DNA of 64,000 bases from Ischnura elegans (Eukaryota; Arthropoda; Insecta; Odonata; Coenagrionidae), in contig NC_060252.1 of the NCBI RefSeq assembly GCF_921293095.1, positions 46,438,881 through 46,502,880 of the forward strand, read 5' to 3'. Under the pieces are notes generated by a model that saw only the letters and a list, made by a program, of their open reading frames with translations, was not told where the DNA came from and searched no databases. Below are positions 47,321 through 59,200 of the stretch, piece after piece. Each line of letters starts with the position of its first letter. The first letter of the stretch is position 1. The position numbers and the translations under genes were made by a program.

Positions 47321-49844
47321 CTGAAAGTGTATTGGCACATTAAATGCAGTAAAATTCATCACTTATGCAAAAAGACAAGATATCCTAATTTTAAGTGCCG
47401 TATCTCAGTAAATAGTCAATAGGTTGCATTGAAATTAACTGGAAATGAAAGCAAATTTGTTTCCTCAATATCATCAGCAACTGATCTCAGACTAAAATTT
47501 TTAACACGTCATTGTATAGAAAACAGTAGGACTTTTTACCCTCAGGAAATTGTACCACCACTTTAAATACTATTTTCATGATATTCTCCATATATTGGAC
47601 CATAAAACAGAAGGACAGACACTTATAGATGCATATCCTAGAACAGAACTATGTGATTATTGCTTATTTCAATTTATTTAATAAAACTGATTGAGTAGTT
47701 ACCGAGATACAAACACTTCAGACCCGAAATACAGAAAGACTTTAAACACGAGTGTCTCAACTTCTTGCTACGACAGCAGACAACCAAATTTGATCAGATG
47801 GAGCCACTTTTAGAGAAGAAATAGGCTTCTTGATTCCCATGCCAATTTACAATGGCTCAGAAAGCGAGAGATCCATGGCCCGATCCCTCGCCATACAAAT
47901 TCCTGAGCATTTGTGCATTGGGTTAGAAAGTCAGAAATGCGTGTTTCGATTACAAGTGCAAGGGAATTTTTTCTGATAAAAAACATTGTGAAGTGAAAAA
48001 ATGATGGGAGAATGAAACTAGGAACCCCAGAAGGTGTTAACATTCAACCCTATACTTACAAAAAGCAATTATTATAATCTAATTCAGACAACATTTATGC
48101 AAAAAGGACCACTTGGCATTGATGGTGAAATTTGCTTGCACTTCATGTGGCTTAACTTAAAATATATATGTAATGATATAAAGTTCTTGTTGAGGGATTG
48201 GACTAGGAAGAACCATGGAAGAGGTATGAGGAGAGAAACAAGTCCAGTTAAACTATGGACACCAACAAGCAGTTGAGGATCTGCAATGCACACACAACCA
48301 AAGGATCACACATTTATTCAACGTCTACTCCTACATGACAGCCTAAAATATAACAACTAGTTCACCTATAGCCCAGGGGTTGATCTGGCCACAAGCTTCT
48401 TCCTCCTGATACTAATGGAAGTAAGCATTCATCTTATATGAAAAATTTCCTATTTTAACAATAATTCGACATATCTGCCCCTGTTCACAGAAGCTTGAGA
48501 GGGGTCAGTATCCTGTGTCAAAGTGTCAGAGGGGTTGCCTGAACTATCCCAGTTATTCTAAAATCAACTTCCGGCAAAAAATAACACCATAAAGATTTTA
48601 GCGGGGCCAATAAAATACTTTTATACAAGGCAAATGATTTTTCCTTCATGGAAATTTTGCGCATATTGTTTACTAGCAGGTGACTTCATAAAGGTACAAT
48701 ACCAGCTACTCAACTTTAGTTCCCTTTAATTATCTCAAAGTATTATTTATTAGAGCTATATATTGAGTTTGAATGAGGATGAGCAAGGCAAACATTATTT
48801 AGAGTATTATTTAGTTATATAATTGGTAATATATTTGATATTAATTAATTAATTAAAATATAACTAGAAAATAACCTAGGCCAGTAAAACATTGGTGGGT
48901 TGAGATGCACTAATTAAGTAAAAATGAGAACAACCGATTCTCACAATTAAAACATATCCTAAACGGTTCTCAACTTAATTTCAGCATTCATGTCAGTCTG
49001 TATGATATAATCACGGAATTCGATCAACATCAACAGTACCATGCACACTGACAAACACTTTTCAAAAGGTTAAGTAAGGGGAAATAACACAAGTAACAAT
49101 ACAAACAAATTCTTACCTAATTTGTCTGTCGTGAAGGGTATCTGAAAAGTCGACTTCTAAATCCACGTTGTACTTCTTCAAACTCGTTTTTGTCATGTCT
49201 AGTGAACTTGCTTGATCTTTTGCGCCGCGATCACTAGATGTGATTAAGCGAACCTTCCTTAAATTAGGGCAGGTTTTTACCAGCAGTTCACATAGTTTTA
49301 CGAAATTCTCGCACTGAAATGAAACAGCATCAACTGTTAGACATTTAATGACAGTTTTTAAGCATAGTTAAAACACGTCAAGTTGAAACACATCACCTGA
49401 TGAAAACTTCTAATGTAGGGATCCTCCACGGACACCTGAGAAATTTCCTCGTCTAGAAATCTTCCGATTAGGTTTTGGTAACTATGGCCAGTCGAATCAT
49501 TTTCAATTACTATCTGCTCGTGGTAGCTCCCTTTTTCTTTCTCTTGCTCAACGTAATTCTTGAGTTTCTCGGCCCTGTCCATGAACCCCTCCACTTTCTC
49601 CCTGAGTTTAGCTTTCTTCAAAGCGCAATTCGAGCCTAAAATTTATTTATTTTTAATTAAATAAGCATTAATTTAATACCATAAATAACATGTTCACTGG
49701 ATAAGTAATATTACCTTTCATCGCTTTCATTAACAACTCCAGCCCCTCTTGATAACACACAAGTGCCTCAGTATACCTCTTGCCAGAGTCTAACTTGACA
49801 GCTCGGGTGATAATTGAAACTGCAGCACTTTCAACGTCAGTCAT
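47158..49844 (-). CDS. MITD1: MIT domain-containing protein 1 (MITD1)
   Basis: Four exons on the minus strand join as 49844-49715, 49635-49397, 49313-49117 and 47320-47158, with GT/AG borders, 729 nt, 242 aa. The human protein is of nearly the same length. Residues 1 to about 80 form the MIT three-helix bundle, read from [20 protein letters not shown] and [18 protein letters not shown]. This domain binds C-terminal MIM motifs of ESCRT-III (CHMP) proteins. Residues about 95-242 match the MITD1 phospholipase D-like C-terminal domain, which binds membrane and lacks PLD catalysis; [11 protein letters not shown] and the C-terminal [13 protein letters not shown] are recognisable. Its known role is at the midbody in cytokinetic abscission. 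The start has A at -3. It is divergent from EMC10. Confidence 0.92.
47321..49116 (-). other. MITD1: MITD1 intron 3
   Basis: This 1.8-kb AT-rich intron has nothing recognisable inside. The short open frames at 47810-48043 and 48034-48293 are unsupported. Confidence 0.6.
49117..49313 (-). CDS. MITD1: MITD1 exon 3
   Basis: Residues 124-188 and two bases of codon 189, in the PLD-like domain: [20 protein letters not shown], then [14 protein letters not shown] and [17 protein letters not shown]. The strand/helix pattern and the FSDTLHDR element fit the MITD1 family. Confidence 0.9.
49397..49635 (-). CDS. MITD1: MITD1 exon 2
   Basis: Completes codon 44 and runs to residue 123. It carries the third MIT helix ([20 protein letters not shown]), a charged linker, and the start of the C-terminal domain ([20 protein letters not shown]). 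The minus-strand donor is CAG|GTGATG. Confidence 0.9.
49715..49844 (-). CDS. MITD1: MITD1 exon 1
   Basis: Residues 1-43 plus one base, the first two MIT helices. The ATG lies at 49844-49842 in the context ATCATGA. The minus-strand donor is AAAG|GTAATA. The peptide starts [20 protein letters not shown]. Confidence 0.9.
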
Positions 49845-50163
49845 GATGGATAATTACACACACAATTCACTCTCTAAATGACAAATTCCATAAAAACATT
49901 AACAACACAACTTCACGGATTCGGGTTGACTTGTACACAAATACATGTTTTCTTGGCGCAATTTCGCATTTCACTTTTAAGAATCATGATATTCGAAAGT
50001 CGATTGTTTCCTCCAACTCTCGCTTTCCCATCGTATGAAGAATTGTCAAGTAATATCCGCAAGTGGTGCTGTTTTTATAAAGGTGTCTATTTGAAAACTA
50101 CATGAGTATACTGTGGTAGAAAATACTTGCCTTAGGAAAATTAACCGTACCAACGTCGGAAAA
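49845..50163. promoter_or_regulatory. Bidirectional promoter between MITD1 and EMC10
   Basis: Only 319 bp separate the two start codons on opposite strands, so both core promoters and 5' UTRs must fit here. No clear TATA box stands out in either direction. The 75-codon open frame in the interval is not a gene. Shared regulation is inferred from geometry alone. Confidence 0.6.
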
Positions 50164-50223
50164 ATGGCTTGGCGTGATGTGTTTCTGGCGTGTTTACTTG
50201 TGTTTTTGAATTACATCAATGCG
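50164..50223 (+). CDS. EMC10: EMC10 exon 1 (signal peptide)
   Basis: Encodes exactly the 20-residue signal peptide, whose hydrophobic core is VFLACLLVFLNYI. Phase 0; donor GCG|GTATGT. Confidence 0.9.
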
Positions 50224-53200
50224 GTATGTTGACATTTTATTTGGAGGTTCACTTGGTCTAATAGGGAATAAGCAATTAGCGGAGTTTTAGAATAGTATCT
50301 TAAAGCCTGACTACACGGTACATTAGCACGTACGATTTAATGTGTAAATGTCACAGTTTCTTTTTTTCCTTATTCTTTGTCAGAAACTGATGGCATGACA
50401 TTTACTTTTCTTTAGCTGGAAGTTGATTATGATGGGCAGATGACTATGAAATTGGAACACGCTTTGGCGAATGACCCTAACCCTGAATTTAAGGATAGAG
50501 GTGTAATTGACATTCTAAGTATCAGAAACGCTGCTGTGGTAATGAAACAAAATGTTTTCACTGACGAAGATAGGAATCAGCTTAAGGTAAGGAATTAATT
50601 GTCTTTTAACTGATGCATTAATGTTAACATTTTACCTACCCGAAGTTCCAAGCTTAAAAGTCTAATTACTGATTTTCGAAATGAATTGGAATTCTAGGAT
50701 AGTGAATTTTTGAGTATGTTGTACTGTACAAGGAGCTGTGTGTAGACTCATTTCATATGAGATTACCTTTGATTGATAGGCAACGGTTTTGGATAATTAA
50801 CTCAAATGAGTTACAAGCATTTTCAAAGAAGTATCGTCGAACTGAAAAACGGGTAATATTCCTAGAAAATAGGTTCCATTTCTGTTAACCCGCACTATTG
50901 TCTGTTTCAGTGGTACGGCAAACTTATTCTCCCTTTTATCATCCTCGTTGAGGTCAATAGGATTTTCTGCAAGTTCTTTATCAAAAGAACTAAGTCTTTA
51001 CCATCCAGTGGCAAATCAACGGGCTTTTCAACTTGTAAAATGAAAGTGAATGTTTGTATGTCCTATTTACCTTTCATTCAAATCCACAGTTTAGATACAA
51101 TCAAGCTGAAATTTTGCGGGCAAGTAAATCACTCATCATCATCAGTCAACAGTTCTAAGATTGGTGTGACGCAGCTCTCCATTCCTCTCTCCTATTCGCT
51201 ATAGTCTTTTCACAGCGATACATTTCTTCTCTCAAACATCCTTTATAACCTGTCCTATGTAACTCATTCATAGCCATCCCGTGCCCTTCTTCTCTTCCAC
51301 TTGTCCTTCTACAATTGTTTTCATCAGGCTATCATGCCTCATAATGTGGCCAAACAAGGTGTCCCGTCTTTTCCTTAAGGTTTTTAGAAGCATTATCCTT
51401 TCTCCCGCTCTTATTAGCACTTCCTTATTACTTTCTCAGTTGATCCACTTCATCATTCTTCAGTAGCACCACATTTCGAATGCTTCCATTCTCGACTTCT
51501 CTGCTGCTGTCAACGTCCAAGCCTCGCTCCCATATAGAAACATAATTCATATGTAGCATCTGATGAAATGTTTCCTTACTTCTATGCTTGTATTCTCAGC
51601 TCTAAGAAGATTCTTCTTCTGTTAGAAAGTCCTCTTTATCTGCACTACTATATGTACTGACTATTTCTTTGCTTTGTTGTTGGTAATTCGGCTTTGTACT
51701 GTGTTAGAGGGTAGAATGCTAGGTTAACGAGGGAGAGGAGGGAAAAGAATAGGATTTTTAGATAGAATGAAAGGGAGTAGGCCTTATTGTGAATTGAAGA
51801 GGGAAGTGCTTGATGGAAAGAGGGGCTCCCAGAATTCTATTTAAGTACTCCATGGAAACCTACCTTAATCAGAAGAATGCTTAAACAAAAGTAACAAAAC
51901 TCTTTCACCTGTCAAGATTTTGTTTTCCTAGCTTAATGTTTGTCCTAGCGTCCTTTCTTTTGGTGCACACTAATATCTTAGTCTTCGTTTTGTTGATCTT
52001 CAGTTGACATCTGGCTATTGTCCTTTCCACATTTGTCATAGTCTTCTTCAAATCATTCTCTGTCTCAGCTGTGACTGTTATGTCATCTGCAAATCACAGC
52101 ATATGTATTAATTTTTGTCAGTGGATATTGACTCCTATAGCCTTCTCCTTGATATCATTGATGGCTTCTCAATGTAAATATTAAAAATTACGGGGACAGT
52201 GCATACCCTTGTCTTACTCCTTTTCCTATTCTTGCTTCAGCACAGTTGGTTCCACATTTTATTACAGCTATTTGCACAAATATACAAACTGCTTATATTT
52301 TGCATATAATTTTTACAAACTGTGCACTATTCCATAGTCATTGTAGAGCGCACCAATTTCTTTCAGAATGGGGTCATCAACTTGCATGGGTCATCGATTG
52401 CTATAAAAAATATTTTGAACAGGTAAAATGGATACATTAGCTCGCAAAAATACCTAAAGGTTCTCCATTCATCGTCAAAAGAAATAAAAAAATTGACTTT
52501 AAAATTGAGAAAAAAATCTGAGCCGACCACTGCGCGAAGACACCTGAGCTCTGCCGAAGCAAAGCGTGACATCAAAGGTGCCTAAACTGCCGTAAGGAGT
52601 CGGGAAATACAATGAGTGCATGCTGTAAACATTGTTTTGAGGGAGTATTTAGCCGCTCATCATCGCTTGTGTATGTGCTGTTATTCTTGGTAATTTTCCA
52701 ATGTTATTGTGCCATGATTATTACTCGTGATACTAAAAATGTGACATCGGGATGATGAAGTACAAGCATTTCACTTCAAGCAAAATTAAATCACACCAAA
52801 TAATGAAAACTGGTCAGCAGCTTTTGCTTTTCTTAATTTTCAAATGCAGAGATAATGGCTCAATAGGGGGAAATTTTTTTTGCTACTTACCTTACTCTTC
52901 TCTACTGCATTATTTTAATGGATTGCAATTTTATTCATACTAAGCGACCCCATTCTTTTATACTCTATTATTTTGATTTGATGGTAATAAACATGGTGAT
53001 AATGCCCTGGATTGAAGTCTTATGAGCTATTTCATTGTAACTGAAGTCCTTTTAGTGGTCTGTTACTAACTGTGATAAATAAACTAACTAATATTATAAA
53101 CTGAGAGAGTTACCACTGGATTTTGATGCAAGATAACGACCTAATCCAAATTGATTATGTAAAAAGCTCAGCCTTCCATCTTGATATTTTCTATCCCATA

Positions 53201-56200
53201 GAAAATGGGTATGTCAGCTTTTTTTAAGTACATATTTTTGCTGTTGCTTCATGTGTGCTTTTCCAATGATGTCAGATGTCATGTTAGCACTTCAGTATTA
53301 ATTCTAATCTTCATTTTTATCTCAGGCCCTTTCTGAAGCTGATGGATGGTATTTACTGAAAGCCACATTCACTAGTGGAGATTCAAAAGAGGCTAAACTT
53401 AGGACATTTGTGAAAGGGGTAAGTTTATGTACTGTCTCTCAAATTTGTGATTGTAATATGACTTCTAAACATGAGTTTAACCTTAATGTAATGTCTGGGA
53501 GAAATATCTGATAAGACTTGTAAACATAACTCAAGTTTACCATTCCCTACACTGTCCACTTTTGCGGCCCTAGAGATGGCCTCCTTACAGCCACTCCTAC
53601 CTTAACTTTCCATCATGTTAAAGACTTGTGTTTGAAAATAATTCATCACTGCTAGAGCCATTGTCCAAATGAAGGTCGGGAGGTTAGATCTTTATTTTCA
53701 CTTTCTAATGCTAAACTCTCTGACCAGAGGCTGGCAATCTGATCAGGGCTTATCAACCCAATCAGCAACTACTTACCTCATCATTTGCTGCTAGTTTTTA
53801 CTCCAGCACTGGGGCTGTTTTGCAGAGTATGGCTCCAGGAACATCATTTCTACACTGAACACAATGAATTTCTCACTATGAATCTTAGGAGTCCTCATTA
53901 TCATGTTAACCATCAATCTTATTTTCTGAATACTGTAAAATTTCAATTTTACGATGTAGGATAATATGAAACAAAACTGTCTGTCCCAACAAAGAACCTA
54001 TGCTAAATGCACAATTCATCTGGAAACACAAAGTTTCAAAACATACAATTCATTTTTCTAATTGCTCACGTTGACCTCAATCTCCAGTATGAAATAATAT
54101 GTAATTGCTTTTACAAACAAGGTTGAAAAAAATTTATAACCGAACTATACATTTTTATGTATTAGTGATGGCAGTTTGTTTTGTTTAATTTTAACCAAAT
54201 CTCGCATGGGATGGAAAATCTAGAAAATTTTAAATACCCAGAATGATAGACAGCAAACATTATTGTAAAAATTATGTTATGCTTCTTAAAACTTCTTTGT
54301 GACAAACAGGATTATCACTGACATTATGATCACATTCATTGCTATTATGTATAGTATTATCAAGAGTGAAATTCTTCACACCTTAATGACTGATTTCTGT
54401 GGTGGCTTACTCACCATTTTCTTGGGTCAACCTCAATTATGGAAATACCTGATGCATACATTAAAAGGAATCGACTCTCCATATTCTTTGGAAATTTAAA
54501 TTTTATACTGTATTATAAAATTGATTTCAATGCCAAGAATTATTGAGTTTAGCCAATTATCATTATTGTGTCATATGTAACAATTCCAGGAAAGGATTGG
54601 TGCTTATGTTCCTCATGGTGCTTTATTGGGAGTACAGTGGAAACAGCAGAACTCTGAAGCATAAGCATTTGTTTTGCAAAATGAGATATGTTACAAAGAA
54701 AGACAAGTACCTTTAAGACACGATACTTATATAAAATTTATGGAATAGTCTATGGCAAAAATTAGTGTCAAATAAGACCTTTGATGATTGTGAAATGGTT
54801 TGAAGATTTACAATATGTGAATAGAAAAATTGCTCCCTAAAAAAATTATAATGTGTATGTATTTTAATTTGTTTAGTCATTTAATGCAATTCGAGAAGTA
54901 CAATTTTTTTAAAGTATAAGAATAGCCTTCTGAAGTTATTCATATTGCTTTCTGTGGGATATTTAGCCAGTTTTTTATTAACCTGTAAGTTGCTGGCTCT
55001 TTTAAGTAGCGAGATAGATTGGCAAATCACTGGCTCTTTATCCACATGGGTTAACATGTTCAGCCCAATGGACACAAATGTGTGTCCAGGCTGCATTGGC
55101 AAGACACCAAGGAAGGTGTATTAGAATCTCTGAAAAACCCATTCATTTTACAGAAATGAACCCTAAAATATTTTGGGTTGAATGGCATAAAGCAGTAGAG
55201 GCTCTGTTGGTATGGTAAGAGTATAATTTCTGTTCACAGAAGGTACTAGCAGCAAGGAAAGTTGTCAATAGGGAGGGAAGTTAAAAAAGGTTTTAATGGT
55301 AGAGGTGCACAATATGTCATTGTTAGTGAAACATTTGCTTATGATTATTTTCGTTCCATTTTGGGAAATGCTGCATCTGATATTGTGAGTCATTTTTGGC
55401 TCATGTTTTACTGCTCCACCTAGAGGCATTATCAGCATGTCTCATTCTTAAGTAGAAGAATAAATATTTATTGCCCCATTGTTGTGCCAATTGGAATTTT
55501 GGCCCGAAAACATTGACCATTATAAGGAGTCAGTAACCCGAACTCATTTTTTTTTGTAAAAATGGGAATTTGGTATGAACCAGACCTGTCAATGGCTCCA
55601 AGTATTAGACATGGAATATAGTCCTTTATTTTAGCTTACACTCATGTATTTTTTAACATAATGTTATATCCAGGGATTGGGGTGTTATGTTCGGCCACCA
55701 TTGGCATATCCCATTTAAGAAGGTCCATTGCCCTCTTGCATTCTTTGATCCTTTTTGTATGGTTTGCTTGTTCTGGACCATGTAGCTTCTGCCGCAGTAG
55801 TATGGATCCTCGAACATACCCATCTATTGATGGCTATCCTTTGGCTAGAGTAGAATGCAGCATAATTGAAGGGAATAAATGTACACAATTGATAACCAAA
55901 GCTGCAAAAACTTGAAAGAAAATGTTTACATATTAGCTAATAATGGCATTGCTTCAAATTTCAGTGTGCGCTGTATGAGTCTGGTCTATCTGACACTTTA
56001 ACCGTGTCATTGGATCACACAGGGTGGCCAGTTGGGATTTCTATGCTGACTAATCCATCTCTGTGTGATGGACGAATTGTGTATCCAAGTGATTTAATTA
56101 GTTTCAACACCACTGTATTTATTCGTCACATGGAGCAAGGACCAGTGTAAGTAAATGTCATTTTTATCATCCCCCCTATTCAATTGGATACAAGTACTCA

Positions 56201-59200
56201 TCCAAAAAAATGGCATGTGAGTTGTTTTATGCTATGTATTATGAAATTGAATTCCTTTCAAGAAAAAAAATAATTCTAATAGTATCCACGAATATTCGAA
56301 TACTTTGAATTTTTCACCATTCACTGACACATGCACATCTTTGGTAGTTGACTCGGAAGAAACGTAGAGATGTAGAAACTAGCCATTAAGTGCATGCAGA
56401 ACCATTTTAGGAATGTTGACAAATTACATCAAATTCGCAGATAAGAGTGGTGAATAGTTATCGTTCGACGTGGGGAACCGAAAACGATCGGGGAAAATAT
56501 CCGAAAACCACTGGTTTCCCCCTCAAAACCCGCCAAAAAAGTTGAGAATGGCGGGAAAAAAATCGACTAATGAGGTACCTTCTGTGAAGCATTCAGCTAA
56601 AGCTCCCAAACCGTTCCACTAATCAGAAAGATCATCACAGATTCGAAGATATCAAAGATGTGAGCTTCCCCTGACATCAGTTTTGTTTCTTTATAACAAA
56701 CGACAGCTCTACAATGACGAACTAAAGTTGAAAAAGGATCGAAATATGTATTAAATTGTAGTAAAAAAAAAAACGGGCGTCTCGTCGGAGACTTCAATGA
56801 TGGCACATGCAGGCCCCTGACAGTACGCATACCATCAATACACCAACATTCAAAAAATTATTTTCGCCGCTTCTCATTCTAAGCTCATCCAGGATGAACC
56901 CACAAGATGGAACTCCCTTTTGCAAATGATGAGGTGTATTGTGGAACAGAAGCAAGCAATAAAATTGGCTGCCTCTAGCCTAAGTTTTAATGTTGACGTA
57001 ACTCCACCACAGTGGGATGCTATCAAGCAATTGATTGATGTTCTGGATGTTATTGAAGGAGCATCATTTCTTGCTAGTGGAAGTTCAGTCGCAGTTTCTT
57101 AAATTATCCCCCTTGTGAATAGCATTTTTAATTTCTTAGAAAATAAGGTTTTGCATTGTCATCAACAAGGTTATGTCAATGATTTGCTGTTTTCCATTAA
57201 AAGTAGGTATGAATTTCTGGAAAAAAAAGAATCATTCCCTTTGACATTATTCTTGATCCATGGTTCAAAAGCAGTGTATTTCAAGATTCAAATAATGTTT
57301 AGATGATAAAAAATCAGTTTGCTTTGGATATAACAAGTCTGTCTAAACAGTATCACCCAACAAAAACAGATAACTTGGGAAAAGTGCAACCAAAAATTAC
57401 GTTTTTGCCTTATATGCCTTTTTATTTATACATTCATCAAATGAAATAGAAGATTAACATTCAACATCGTCAAAATTTGAGATTTTTGAATATTCGACCT
57501 TAGATTTAGTATTCGAATTCAATATTCGAGTGTGTGTAATCTGCTATTCGACCCATCTCTAATTCATTCATACACTTTTTCTTACAGTCCCTTTCATGAT
57601 CTTGAAATAATGTCTCAATTTCAAAATGCATTTGTATTGTGTGTATGGTTTAATCCTTTGAACAAATGACAGTGATCGATTGGAGGGCTTTTGGAGTCGA
57701 TGAAAAAATTATATAACACTGTATAAATATGTCAAGATACCTTGAAAACTGCTTTCATTTTTTTAAGTGATATGTTTATCTTTTTTATTGTGAAAGAAGA
57801 ATCCAGCTTTGTTCTTTTATAATCATCTCTTTCAATTTTTATTTTGCTCTGATGAGGCATCAAAATGCCATAAAATGATAGTGTATAATATCTAGTAGTC
57901 GTATTAAATCGTTGTAAAAAAGTATGGAACAATTCATTTAACAGCTCGCAATCAATAAGCCCGTTTAACTTGAAGAACCTTACCAAACTATCAAGTACTC
58001 TGCTATCCGTTCCTTAATCCAACATGCTCAATAAAATAAGAGTAGAGAGTTCTAAATATTTCACAATGCCTTCAAACTTTTTCTCTTTTTTTCTCAAAGC
58101 TTGCAATTATATTTTTTGCAATTTTTTACTAATTTTCTTCTTTATTTGCATCTCACTACTGGTCAAGATGCATTCTACTAGAAAAATTTTCGCACAAAAG
58201 GAATACCACCACTTAAGCTTGTTTTCTTTTGGTTGTATTATTATGCTGACTTCCTATTTTCAATGAGAGAAATTCAAGCTTTGAAATATCACATTTATTT
58301 TTTGTCATCCAAGTTGGTGATGGATTATTGACTGTTTATCTGTCCTTAGGATGTTTGGTGCTGGTCCAATGGATGGAGGCACATAAGATGAAATAAATGT
58401 GGTCATTTTATGTTTTAGATTCTTCTAGCTTATCTCTGTTAAGAATTGATCCTATTCATTGATTTCATTCCTAGAACATTGATGGAATAGGGTTTGCTTG
58501 GTGCTGAGGGATGGACAGCAATTCCATAGAAGCACAGATGGAACAGGAATTATAATGCATTTGATTTCATTAACCATTAAGTTTCCCCTGCTGCACTAGA
58601 CTCCATTAATGGTATTTATTTGTAGGCTGCATGTTTGTGATGAACATGATCCAGCTATCTTACTTGGCTTTATTATTCAATAATTGAAATAACCTACCAT
58701 TAGTTGTCACACATCTTTCTGATATCGAACCACTGAGATCATTGTGATGAACTATGTACTAGTCTTGCTGTTCTGTCATCATGCAGTCAGTGATGCCAAA
58801 TAGTGTAAATTGGGAGCTACAAAGAGTGCATACATTTATTATTTCTGATAATTGCTTTCCACTAGATAAATATTGACGTGAAATTCGGAGTGTATGTGTC
58901 TCTGCATATATATTAATAACATTAATAAATGCTTAACATTGATGCTTTTAGGCTTCCCTGTGGTTGATGTTGGTAAAATTTTCTCGGGTAACATCCTGGG
59001 TCAGTTGTTTCATCCCCCCCTCAGTCTGAAAGCTTAACCAACATATTATTAATATTAGTGTATAGAATGCTTACACATAAAGCTTTTAGAGGCTGTATAT
59101 TACCATTTAAGTTAGTCTTCATGAAAGTTTAACACATCTTTCAACCCTGTAATGGCTGCAGCTCATGTTGCTTATCTCCCTATTCTTCCTAGGCCTGACA

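Larger units (their letters stand above)
50587..53325 (+). other. EMC10: EMC10 intron 2 with nested LINE relics
   Basis: This 2.7-kb intron includes the minus-strand LINE relic at 51129-52245, with the plus-strand LINE tail at 51697-51893 inside it. The rest is AT-rich and otherwise unremarkable. Confidence 0.7.

Noticed and set aside
56920-57306. Two adjacent open frames as a domesticated host gene
   Set aside because: They are hAT transposase pieces separated by a stop, with degenerate terminal repeats on both sides. There is no sign of preserved coding frame.
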